The position numbers were made by a program, and so were the translations under genes. Source: Symbiodinium microadriaticum (lineage: Eukaryota > Sar > Dinophyceae > Suessiales > Symbiodiniaceae). From it: a stretch of DNA of 64,000 bases. The notes beneath the pieces were generated by a model that was not told the origin of the DNA, made no database searches, and saw only the letters and a list, made by a program, of their open reading frames with translations. The stretch is taken from contig LSRX01000063.1 in NCBI GenBank assembly GCA_001939145.1, forward strand, positions 63,188 to 127,187, written 5' to 3'. The number at the start of each line of letters is the position of its first letter. Position 1 is the stretch's first letter. Below, in pieces: positions 19,001 to 27,300 of the stretch.

Positions 19001-20912
19001 TCTTCTTCGGTGCTCTCCCGCGGGGCCGCGGGTTATAGGTTCCCTCTGGGATACCTACAGAGGCACGGGTCTCGCGGTAGGGTTTGTTATCTTGGCCTTC
19101 CATAATAGTATAATACTTATTAAACCAAACCAAGAAATCCCTAAGGTGAGTAGGGGGGCTCGGCTGCAGGAGAGCCCACTTCACGAACTCGGCCTTGCGC
19201 GAGACCTCTTCAAAGGTCATGCCTTTGTGCTGACCATGGCTAAACCTACGGTCTCCGCCTTCCATCTGCATAGAGCTAGATGGCTGAGGCGGTGCTGCTT
19301 TGGACCTGAGCTCGGTCATCATGTGACCGTGCGGGTCTTCATCGTTGCCCGATGGAACGTACAGGCCCCCATCGGGGTCCTGCTTCGGTGCAACAATCGC
19401 CAAGTGTGCGCGACCCTTGCCCTGAGGCTTCCCACCTTTTTGGGTTGGGAACTTACACTCGGGATCTCCAGCCCAGTGTCCTATTGCACCGCACCTTAGG
19501 CATTTAGACTTCGCCTTTAGTGCTTTCATTTTATCCCTCCTTTCGTCGAGGGTAAGGTGTGAACGAACTACCTTGCCCTTGCCCTTGCCTTTGCCTCGGC
19601 CCTTGCCTTTGCGACCTTTGGCCTTGCCGAACGCGGCGTTGGCTGCGAGCTGGAGTTGGATCGCGTGTCCACTCTCTGCTTCCTCGGGATCAAGCTCCTC
19701 GAGGCAGTTAAGGGCTAGGGCCTCATCCTCATCGAGCTCGAATTCTTCGTAGCTCGGGTCTTCCTCCTCCTCTGCTGCGGGGTAGGAGTGTGGTTCGTAG
19801 TCGATTTCGTCCCCAAAGGCGGGGTACGAAGTGTCGTCGTACTCCTCCGCGTCCTCGTCCTCATGATGGTACGCGTCATCGTACGCAAACTGCGCCTCAT
19901 CCTCGGCGATGTAGGCGCGGCGGGTAAAACCTCTACCTTTGCCTTTGCCGTAGCCTTTGGGACCGGCCCGCGACCTGGTCCCGAAACTGCTGCTGGAGTT
20001 GCGGCGGTCCTGAAAGGTACCGCCACCACCTAAGGAGCGACCTTCCTTTAGGTGAGTGCCGCTGTAGTGCTCCACGAGGGTAGCACTAACAGCTTCAAAG
20101 CTTTTGGCGTCTGAGGTGCAGGCTTTGATCACCAGAGCTTCCTGTCGGCTAAGGCCGGATAGCTCTAGCAAGAGTTCCACGCGCATCGGCTCAGAGAGCT
20201 CGATGCTGCTGTCGAGGGATTTTAGCAGCTTCCACCAGCGTCGTCGCCTGCTGACGTACGACAGCATTGATTCACCGCCTTGTCGTGCTAGGGCACCGTT
20301 GCGTTGACCAGCTCTGAAGAGCTCACGGGCTTCTTCTGCAGCGCGTGGGAACACAACGTTCCTCATACGGGATATGAAGTCACGCAAACCACCGGGGGCG
20401 GTTAATGCCTCTATGCCTATATCCCGGGCTAACTCGAAGGCTTCATCACGAAGTCCTTCCAAAACCTTATGAACCATCTCAGTCCTTGCCTTGATGGCAT
20501 AGGACGTGGACTCGTCCATGGGAAGCGCAGCGGTGCTCTTCACAGAACCCGCGTCTGAGGTCTTTGGTGCACGCGTGGGTGGCCGAGGAGGTCCACCCTC
20601 AGACGGCTGTGGAACTGGGTCCACGTCGGGCCTGTCCTCAGAGGGTACAGGGGGATCGGCTGCAGCCCGTGTGGGGCTTGCGGCCTCAGTGCGGCTGTCG
20701 TCGCTATCGTCCGGGTCGATAGTTTTATCGCCCTTGGATGGCTTTGACTTAGCTCTGATAGCATCTTCATAAAGTTTAAGCCGCATGGCGGTCCTAAACT
20801 CCCAATCGTGAAACGTATTGGGCGCGCCGTCGTAGATGTAGCTGCCGCTTCTGGTCTCCAGTGGAGTACCAGCATGCGTAGCACGGGTATATCGTAACCC
20901 GGAGACGGACAT
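10050..20912 (-). CDS. Copia-type gag-pol polyprotein, left unit
   Basis: One uninterrupted frame of 3620 codons from the first ATG; it stays open seven codons further to a TTG and up to a TAG at 20997-20999. Ty1/copia polyproteins usually have 1300-1500 residues. Order (approximate residues): gag-like N-terminus; acidic and GKGKG-rich region; zinc knuckle CLRCGAIGHWAGDPEC (468-485); two zinc-ribbon-like Cys clusters (643-710); protease-like LDEGCNSTCHS (D1231); a RapZ C-terminal-like domain (1445-1600) with CTSNRHRSVAI; a proline-rich region and coiled coil (1790-1833); integrase with LHRQFGH and CTEC, D2625, D2688, E2723; reverse transcriptase with HVDDFL (D3276, D3277) and YGLCDSGRGFW; RNase H with ASDASFAGE and LQAETYAL. 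Catalytic residues of integrase and RT are present, so the product is likely active. No internal stop or frameshift separates gag and pol. Confidence 0.9.
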   Translation of the reverse strand: MSVSGLRYTRATHAGTPLETRSGSYIYDGAPNTFHDWEFRTAMRLKLYEDAIRAKSKPSKGDKTIDPDDSDDSRTEAASPTRAAADPPVPSEDRPDVDPVPQPSEGGPPRPPTRAPKTSDAGSVKSTAALPMDESTSYAIKARTEMVHKVLEGLRDEAFELARDIGIEALTAPGGLRDFISRMRNVVFPRAAEEARELFRAGQRNGALARQGGESMLSYVSRRRRWWKLLKSLDSSIELSEPMRVELLLELSGLSRQEALVIKACTSDAKSFEAVSATLVEHYSGTHLKEGRSLGGGGTFQDRRNSSSSFGTRSRAGPKGYGKGKGRGFTRRAYIAEDEAQFAYDDAYHHEDEDAEEYDDTSYPAFGDEIDYEPHSYPAAEEEEDPSYEEFELDEDEALALNCLEELDPEEAESGHAIQLQLAANAAFGKAKGRKGKGRGKGKGKGKVVRSHLTLDERRDKMKALKAKSKCLRCGAIGHWAGDPECKFPTQKGGKPQGKGRAHLAIVAPKQDPDGGLYVPSGNDEDPHGHMMTELRSKAAPPQPSSSMQMEGGDRRFSHGQHKGMTFEEVSRKAEFVKWALLQPSPPTHLRDFLVWFNKYYTIMEGQDNKPYRETRASVGIPEGTYNPRPRGRAPKKTPPNPPKDRCANCTDFTYAGSSANFVRKTCRDCGHVSQEKREHVYTIDPSVCPHEATDHRGSSRTTSRTFCRMCGTFVDEVPQDFHRERKAVSEKLLEATEQALPIVQALTADDATADLNQEAVEQLMAVFQDRVTNAMAQEERIHPAALHEWLREAIVSVMEQSPASPSWGFVPTAMVARGRSPGRHKGKGKGKPKVKGKPQAPEQPPTTTAEPEFYRISDPFGADTFLGSRDPEMDADYREAILLESFRAESELNDPFPGGSSDDGAPGSYNVDELDDALERQNAEDEAQRELDEAFARARQQIAGEEEPDTITVLESASAQANRLQVRHVAGRELQRLDYQARNPVHIPAVPHWHGPTDQDRDEENRAQADAWHRRRAAILAEAEARLAERNPSGSSGARNPSGSSSSAQPQNTPKDPNLYPKGVKSDLRVAAASSVELRSTDVAQAYVQVKPKWITQPGNPMGPVKRRWVPVPPVQDQTSASSSSGAAPERSVGLGKGGFSSKPRWVNRGKGRGTPPSEPKALSPEPSRSAAPAPKPEAKAKPRWNNPRVFPRNIAGAGSTPQGDLVRIDNLPLIDMWSSSEVHVWGALDEGCNSTCHSVSWGRLAEQRLKALGLTFPWVDSKTKSFAGLGATSSTLGKRRLPFSIEKGSTTLGGVLESHEIDTPARNPLLLSLFAQSTLGLIKDMRTCTCSIRNDDGSMSHVPLARCSETGLLLLCLSSFQEDLPECVKHLRDPKARPRSRPLKPQGSVAQEQQSLARVLDPGTHSGSGEGTGDRPSPVAMVLLAPVPNYEGLVNGCFCSNTSVYYNKPANEWPNIIIFTGGARYQFDAQGRDRKRINHKDGWVDAFPVAVRNFNVRLHDLRGLNDPHEGAFSQCVGRHPGILEGVLSSPAGRHILTSCFKDIEMAVDGHKPLVVLPYCTSNRHRSVAIGTLISAGLYVLGMDHFLGHLHANASWAEMKCGGKCAKCRGHFDHAEATQLGNRVLAQLDPQVTRYATHPVDRQRSRGGGGTVPDPAAHSAPPPATRGTSLGPPRAGGGTPRNPPAGSLAGGAQKRSSTPNKQPKGGTDPGPPDPVPTQAPEQSASSGAPPAASSDHSGGGSRMPRGPPVPKGPPASLRPGGGSGGDGGGGPPKGPPAGRVVPPRDDLDWRDRAIRAEALLERVKGELQETKDRNVALELRIQDLETQNRNLYGQACVAEQWNEWFQDQQEKGYLAGYHQETPQHTPRSTPRGTPGQGSRGRSTRGRSGSEDDGGYISRSSTPQRSRSGFFRRGKMGDRSMTPSRRERSPTPTPRGGAAGGSTDRTDNSTAFGDGHDTMDSIIEETLNLVPGIDDDPDDMTPWAANLTFPDLMDLARTIKRDLNDSGHEDKRRDGWKGPVGMGNSARTVLHNVRFWWRPHCHEQPLPFSCDRSLRTWLKTVLLFEPGSIRIMLRDAPMHAQVPPLQDLNLPQGEMRRFMVLARPALADAGFMDHRSTYKGERQPEGQGKKRQQREESRGAYKGDGAFVGIKVPSPRDEPIVLKQGPGVNATTNPVVLRQGPGATTATKSMPKPPKAEAEGPESSTSLAQPVEAQEPSDWKEVRKRKARRPPPPPRPVALKPKERPRKRWADWSDSGSDDEGGVDGGGLVISSEDPNTRTQPVASLAVLSKARKRVVTRGITQLRDHDKALKNLLCVSNLGTTVGPKHIVVFTSEPGTFQDPITHCVDVGISAKGPWTPNGARKELQEVGPSLVVVAIRYNENDEGLNHSDLLDEVISHCELAGTPYLLVDGAQTSRWQEASIPIHPLYGIGDISFYGNDQGLLDDFEGWCTNSYPYMSPLNFDDVFAQDFLVWLKHVAEHQVATALVSHTAYPSIEEFDDGTFDQVESPQDFALMDPSEEAITEETQLDEVDLPGLPLEESERRKKWRAVPQRVRVAIRRLHRQFGHCPRKVLINLLRTARIDKSYVEAARLHRCTECEDTKPRRKAHIVSMPERYSFNHALGVDVFECLDAQGTKHQVMNMVCLGTCFQLVEIVRVGDGLPSSARCLEAIQRRWTSWAGLPVVLRCDRGLHNRGVLAQYCAAHGVQVTHAPLETPESIGRVERHGGVLKAMARKVVSQTQAAGQVQLQTVLDECCITKNTMMRHGGYSPSQWVLGKSARGPPSLVEEDNSADLGSLEDQVDPESRFALIHQARNEAKKAFVHLDTSKRVQRALLRNAKPLPYTYSVGDVVCFRRDKTGKTAWSTASRVIGFEGNQNESVWVLCQNVPVLVSAQNLRPAQDAEALAQAVLQGEAILPESLIQGQQQFEDLRDVPGEDIEDDMPVEEGEEEGPSYGLLDGPQPLSSIFEEEEGEASAARGRSRSPPPVTTARSRRVSTAEPEAEQTPKRRISRAELLDDLPASIRARFEERRVEEEANVSIRKKFTGFWSNRLATQEQVEQELKELPESLKYWNCTPSVRSHIDGSRAKEWKKYEDFQAAIPIKGAQLKELLDAGHVPIPSKWVDTINNYHERLKENYSPEFKSRLVSCGNFEDSTEVRTDAPTSDLETHALVAAFAASHGVPVESSDIRNAYFQAEPIDRVVLMRQPSGGLPGIDPEAMLLIRVPVYGLCDSGRGFWRKVDREARDVGFQVSRIFPAFYFYRDGGKVVCVLTTHVDDFLWASIGKGGTIIDRLLKKFEVGRRESGRLRFCGKQFDKSGNDVLIDVIDNTTKITYIDIKSNRKSTDQIDRGEERQLRSVVGSLSWISRQARPDILYRVSKLQSSIKGATIATLREANKVLELAQKGRNLKLRYRNGPFDFEKLGVLTASDASFAGESNSKSQQGRIHFLVPEQQLRDASCSSYDVMVVSFASTTIKRVCRATLQAETYALQNAQESGDRIRAALAEIYGFGSRGADWEQLARTKVPHVCLTDCRSLADHLNSEAPARVQDKRLQIELSALRQSIFNEDGARTFDIYLEGGDRVDWIDTATQAADCFTKSMKPDFIIKVINEGVYRVSRAKL

Positions 20913-21035
20913 GAGGGAACAGAGGAGGTGCAAGTAAGGAGAATGCAGGGTTGATATGTTAAAGGGCTCACCCCGGCCCTGTGACGGATCTACAGGCTAC
21001 TTCGCCTCCCGCTCGGCCAGTCCCGGCGAGGGGTA

Positions 21036-21050
21036 CTGGCTCCGCTACCA
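21036..21050 (-). other. Primer binding site, left unit
   Basis: Fifteen bases ending in CCA on the plus strand (CTGGCTCCGCTACCA), one base from the LTR. This is the 3' end expected of a tRNA, and it resembles initiator methionine tRNA, the usual copia primer. The identity of the tRNA is inferred. Confidence 0.65.
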
Positions 21051-21051
21051 G

Positions 21052-21184
21052 TGTTAAACTGGCGGGCTTTTCACCGTTGACTGCGTTGCTACACTGTAAG
21101 CTCAAGGGCCCTAAACATAGCGGATATATACAACTATTGTTCACAGTCATGGCAGCAACAGGCAAAAGTGAACTCATGTTCAGA
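21052..21184 (-). repeat. LTR 2, shared by both units
   Basis: Identical to LTR 1 and LTR 3 over 133 bp. It is the 5' LTR of the left unit and the 3' LTR of the right unit, which is the signature of LTR-LTR recombination. Confidence 0.88.
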
Positions 21185-21360
21185 CTTAACCTGTTCTCAT
21201 GCTGTGAACGGCTATACACTATACACAAGCTAATTAACCACTGGAGGTACGGCATAGTTGTCGTCCTCTTTGCGTGTGGTATCTGCAGCCTACCGCGCCC
21301 AATCTCAGCTACTGTGGTACATACAGGCGTATGTCCTGCTGTAGCGTCTGCGAACTACAC

Positions 21361-24300
21361 TTACAGCTTAGCGCGGCTCACTCTGTACACTCCTTCATTG
21401 ATAACCTTGATTATGAAATCAGGTTTCATGCTCTTTGTGAAACAGTCTGCTGCCTGTGTGGCTGTGTCAATCCAATCCACACGATCTCCTCCTTCGAGGT
21501 AGATATCAAACGTACGGGCACCGTCTTCATTGAAGATAGACTGTCGGAGTGCAGATAACTCAATCTGAAGCCGTTTATCTTGCACCCGGGCCGGTGCTTC
21601 GGAGTTCAAGTGATCAGCTAGGCTTCTGCAATCCGTTAAGCACACATGCGGGACCTTAGTCCTCGCTAGCTGTTCCCAATCGGCGCCTCTTGAACCAAAT
21701 CCGTAGATTTCGGCGAGTGCTGCGCGGATCCTATCTCCGGATTCCTGCGCGTTCTGAAGAGCATACGTTTCTGCTTGCAACGTAGCTCGGCACACGCGTT
21801 TGATGGTGGTCGAGGCAAAAGACACTACCATCACGTCGTAACTGCTACAGCTCGCATCGCGTAGCTGTTGTTCCGGGACAAGGAAGTGAATGCGGCCTTG
21901 TTGCGACTTGCTGTTGCTCTCGCCTGCGAAGCTGGCGTCCGAGGCCGTCAACACTCCTAACTTCTCAAAGTCGAAAGGTCCGTTTCGGTACCTTAACTTA
22001 AGATTACGTCCCTTCTGAGCTAACTCTAAAACCTTGTTAGCCTCACGTAGTGTGGCAATGGTTGCACCTTTTATCGAGCTTTGCAGCTTCGATACACGAT
22101 ATAAGATATCTGGCCGGGCTTGCCTAGATATCCACGACAGGCTGCCTACTACTGAACGGAGCTGGCGCTCCTCACCACGATCAATCTGATCTGTGCTCTT
22201 CCTATTTGACTTAATATCAATATAGGTGATCTTAGTAGTATTATCGATGACATCGATTAATACGTCATTGCCTGACTTGTCAAACTGCTTGCCACAGAAG
22301 CGTAGTCTACCAGACTCGCGTCGGCCTACCTCAAACTTCTTGAGTAAGCGATCTATAATAGTACCGCCCTTGCCGATAGACGCCCATAGGAAGTCGTCTA
22401 CGTGTGTCGTGAGTACACATACAACTTTTCCGCCGTCGCGGTAAAAGTAAAACGCTGGGAATATGCGACTCACCTGGAAACCGACGTCGCGTGCTTCCCT
22501 GTCAACTTTTCTCCAGAACCCACGTCCGCTATCACAGAGTCCATATACAGGTACTCTGATCAAGAGCATTGCCTCAGGGTCAATGCCTGGCAAACCCCCA
22601 CTGGGTTGACGCATAAGCACCACCCTATCGATAGGCTCTGCTTGGAAATACGCGTTGCGTATATCGGACGATTCTACGGGCACACCATGCGATGCAGCAA
22701 ACGCTGCTACGAGAGCATGCGTTTCAAGGTCGGAAGTCGGAGCATCTGTCCGTACTTCTGTCGAATCCTCAAAATTGCCGCACGACACCAGCCTTGATTT
22801 AAACTCTGGTGAGTAGTTTTCCTTCAGGCGTTCATGATAGTTGTTGATTGTATCAACCCATTTTGATGGTATTGGTACATGGCCTGCATCCAACAATTCC
22901 TTTAACTGGGCACCTTTAATAGGAATCGCTGCCTGGAAATCCTCATATTTCTTCCATTCCTTGGCTCTTGATCCGTCGATGTGGGATCGTACGGATGGCG
23001 TGCAGTTCCAGTACTTCAAAGACTCAGGGAGTTCTTTGAGTTCCTGCTCAACCTGTTCTTGCGTTGCAAGACGGTTGCTCCAGAAACCTGTGAATTTCTT
23101 GCGAATACTCACGTTCGCTTCTTCCTCGACACGTCGCTCCTCGAAACGAGCGCGTATTGATGCAGGCAAATCATCTAACAACTCTGCCCTGCTGATACGA
23201 CGTTTAGGTGTCTGTTCAGCTTCAGGCTCTGCAGTGCTAACTCTGCGCGAGCGGGCAGTAGTTACAGGCGGTGGCGACCTTGACCTACCTCTGGCTGCTG
23301 ATGCTTCACCTTCTTCTTCTTCAAAGATAGAAGATAAAGGCTGCGGTCCATCTAGAAGGCCATATGATGGTCCTTCTTCTTCTCCTTCCTCAACAGGCAT
23401 ATCGTCTTCGATGTCCTCTCCAGGTACATCACGCAAATCCTCGAATTGCTGTTGTCCTTGGATAAGACTCTCCGGCAGGATAGCCTCTCCTTGCAACACT
23501 GCCTGGGCTAGTGCTTCTGCATCCTGAGCGGGCCTCAGGTTCTGCGCGGAAACCAAAACTGGTACATTCTGGCATAAAACCCAGACGCTTTCATTTTGAT
23601 TACCCTCAAAACCTATAACCCTAGATGCAGTTGACCAGGCTGTCTTGCCGGTCTTGTCACGCCTGAAACACACCACGTCTCCAACGGAGTACGTGTAAGG
23701 CAGTGGCTTTGCGTTCCTGAGCAAAGCTCTTTGCACACGCTTAGATGTATCTAAATGCACAAATGCCTTCTTAGCCTCATTTCGTGCCTGGTGAATCAAT
23801 GCAAATCGGCTCTCAGGATCTACTTGGTCCTCGAGGGATCCAAGGTCTGCGCTGTTGTCCTCCTCCACTAAGGATGGGGGACCCCTAGCTGACTTACCTA
23901 ATACCCATTGCGATGGGGAGTAGCCTCCATGACGCATCATTGTATTCTTGGTGATACAGCATTCATCCAAGACTGTTTGCAACTGAACCTGACCTGCGGC
24001 TTGGGTTTGCGAAACCACCTTGCGAGCCATTGCCTTGAGTACTCCTCCATGGCGCTCTACGCGTCCTATGGATTCTGGAGTCTCTAGCGGGGCGTGTGTG
24101 ACTTGCACACCATGTGCTGCGCAATATTGCGCTAGCACCCCTCGGTTGTGAAGTCCTCGGTCACACCGTAGGACCACTGGTAGGCCTGCCCATGAGGTCC
24201 ATCGTCGTTGTATGGCCTCGAGGCATCGGGCAGATGAGGGAAGACCATCGCCCACGCGTACGATCTCTACCAGTTGAAAACACGTTCCCAGGCAAACCAT

Positions 24301-27300
24301 GTTCATCACTTGGTGCTTGGTGCCTTGAGCATCCAAGCATTCGAAGACATCTACACCTAAGGCATGATTAAACGAGTATCGTTCCGGCATGGATACGATA
24401 TGTGCCTTGCGCCTTGGTTTAGTGTCCTCACATTCGGTGCATCTGTGGAGCCTCGCGGCTTCCACATAAGATTTGTCAATCCTTGCCGTCCGGAGGAGGT
24501 TAATCAAAACCTTCCTCGGACAATGTCCGAACTGACGGTGGAGTCTGCGGATCGCTACGCGTACCCTCTGCGGTACGGCACGCCACTTCTTCCTCCTTTC
24601 GGACTCCTCTAGGGGTAGTCCTGGCAAGTCCACCTCGTCGAGCTGAGTCTCCTCAGTGATGGCCTCTTCTGAGGGGTCCATCAGAGCAAAGTCCTGGGGT
24701 GACTCAACCTGATCGAACGTTCCATCATCGAATTCTTCGATTGATGGGTATGCTGTGTGCGACACCAGTGCAGTGGCCACTTGGTGTTCTGCCACGTGTT
24801 TGAGCCAGACCAGAAAGTCTTGAGCAAACACATCGTCGAAGTTTAGGGGTGACATATAGGGATAACTATTAGTACACCACCCTTCGAAATCATCTAGCAA
24901 ACCTTGATCATTGCCATAAAAAGAGATATCGCCTATACCATACAATGGATGTATTGGTATACTCGCCTCTTGCCATCGGCTGGTTTGTGCTCCATCCACT
25001 AAAAGGTACGGAGTCCCAGCTAGCTCACAATGGCTAATCACCTCGTCTAGTAGATCGGAGTGATTTAGACCTTCGTCATTTTCGTTATACCTAATGGCTA
25101 CAACGACTAGACTAGGTCCTACCTCTTGTAGCTCCTTCCTGGCTCCGTTAGGAGTCCAGGGGCCTTTGGCGCTGATGCCAACGTCGACGCAATGCGTGAT
25201 TGGGTCCTGAAAGGTACCGGGCTCGCTCGTGAAAACAACTATGTGTTTAGGACCGACAGTGGTTCCTAAGTTGCTCACGCAAAGGAGATTCTTAAGAGCC
25301 TTGTCGTGGTCTCTTAGCTGGGTAATACCTCTGGTTACTACCCGCTTCCTTGCCTTACTCAACACGGCTAGTGAGGCTACTGGTTGTGTTCGGGTGTTTG
25401 GGTCTTCTGAAGAGATCACCAAACCACCCCCGTCGACACCACCCTCATCATCCGACCCTGAATCCGACCAATCAGCCCATCGTTTGCGGGGTCGCTCCTT
25501 GGGCTTGAGAGCTACGGGTCGGGGTGGTGGAGGCGGTCTTCGGGCCTTCCGTTTTCGAACCTCTTTCCAATCTGATGGTTCTTGGGCCTCAACAGGCTGA
25601 GCTAGGCTAGTAGAGGACTCGGGTCCTTCTGCTTCGGCTTTCGGGGGTTTGGGCATAGACTTAGTAGCTGTGGTAGCTCCGGGGCCTTGCCTAAGTACAA
25701 CAGGATTGGTAGTTGCATTAACTCCGGGGCCTTGCTTGAGGACTATAGGCTCATCCCTAGGGCTAGGAACCTTAATCCCCACAAACGCCCCATCCCCCTT
25801 GTACGCTCCACGGGACTCCTCGCGCTGCTGTCGCTTCTTGCCCTGTCCCTCGGGCTGACGCTCTCCTTTGTAGGTAGAGCGATGGTCCATGAAGCCTGCG
25901 TCCGCTAATGCTGGACGGGCGAGGACCATAAAGCGCCGCATCTCCCCTTGGGGTAGATTCAAGTCCTGCAAAGGAGGTACTTGAGCATGCATCGGCGCGT
26001 CCCGCAGCATGATTCGGATGCTACCTGGCTCAAACAAAAGGACAGTTTTGAGCCAGGTGCGCAGTGACCGATCACAGCTGAACGGGAGCGGCTGCTCGTG
26101 GCAGTGGGGCCGCCACCAGAACCGCACGTTGTGGAGTACGGTCCTGGCGCTGTTGCCCATGCCCACGGGGCCTTTCCAGCCATCACGCCTCTTATCCTCA
26201 TGACCTGAGTCATTGAGGTCCCTTTTGATGGTCCGTGCAAGATCCATCAAGTCGGGAAACGTGAGGTTGGCCGCCCACGGGGTCATATCATCTGGATCGT
26301 CATCGATTCCAGGAACCAGGTTCAGCGTCTCCTCGATGATGCTGTCCATCGTGTCGTGGCCGTCTCCAAACGCGGTACTGTTGTCAGTCCTGTCGGTAGA
26401 GCCTCCAGCTGCACCACCCCGTGGGGTTGGTGTCGGGGAACGCTCCCTGCGGGATGGCGTCATCGAACGATCGCCCATCTTGCCTCGCCTGAAAAAGCCA
26501 GATCGAGACCGCTGCGGCGTAGAGCTCCTGGAGATGTAGCCACCATCGTCCTCCGAGCCAGATCTCCCGCGGGTAGATCGTCCACGACTGCCTTGGCCAG
26601 GAGTCCCACGAGGGGTACTCCGCGGCGTGTGTTGCGGGGTCTCTTGGTGGTACCCCGCCAGGTAGCCCTTCTCTTGCTGATCCTGAAACCACTCGTTCCA
26701 CTGCTCAGCGACGCAAGCTTGGCCGTAAAGGTTGCGATTCTGGGTCTCCAGATCTTGAATCCTCAGCTCCAAGGCCACGTTGCGGTCCTTGGTCTCCTGA
26801 AGCTCTCCCTTCACGCGCTCCAGTAGTGCTTCCGCTCGGATAGCACGGTCACGCCAGTCCAGGTCGTCCCTTGGGGGTACGACGCGTCCAGCAGGTGGCC
26901 CCTTCGGGGGTCCACCACCACCATCACCACCAGAGCCGCCGCCAGGACGGAGAGACGCAGGCGGTCCCTTGGGTACCGGAGGGCCTCTCGGCATCCTGGA
27001 TCCGCCACCAGAGTGGTCGGACGATGCAGCAGGGGGTGCACCGCTCGACGCACTCTGTTCCGGCGCTTGCGTAGGCACAGGATCTGGAGGTCCGGGATCG
27101 GTACCTCCCTTCGGCTGCTTGTTGGGCGTTGAGCTCCTCTTCTGGGCGCCGCCTGCCAAGGACCCAGCTGGTGGGTTCCTTGGAGTGCCTCCACCGGCGC
27201 GCGGAGGTCCTAAGGAGGTACCTCGTGTCGCGGGTGGTGGCGCGCTGTGGGCAGCGGGGTCCGGAACGGTACCACCACCACCACGTGAGCGCTGGCGATC

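Noticed and set aside
10900-20800. Many plus-strand and minus-strand ORFs across the retroelement, repeated 11311 bp later
   Set aside because: All are out-of-frame shadows of the polyprotein; the longest (329 codons) has no motifs.
20967-21051. Possible tRNA gene before LTR 2 because of the CCA end
   Set aside because: No T-loop or matching acceptor half; it is explained as a primer binding site.
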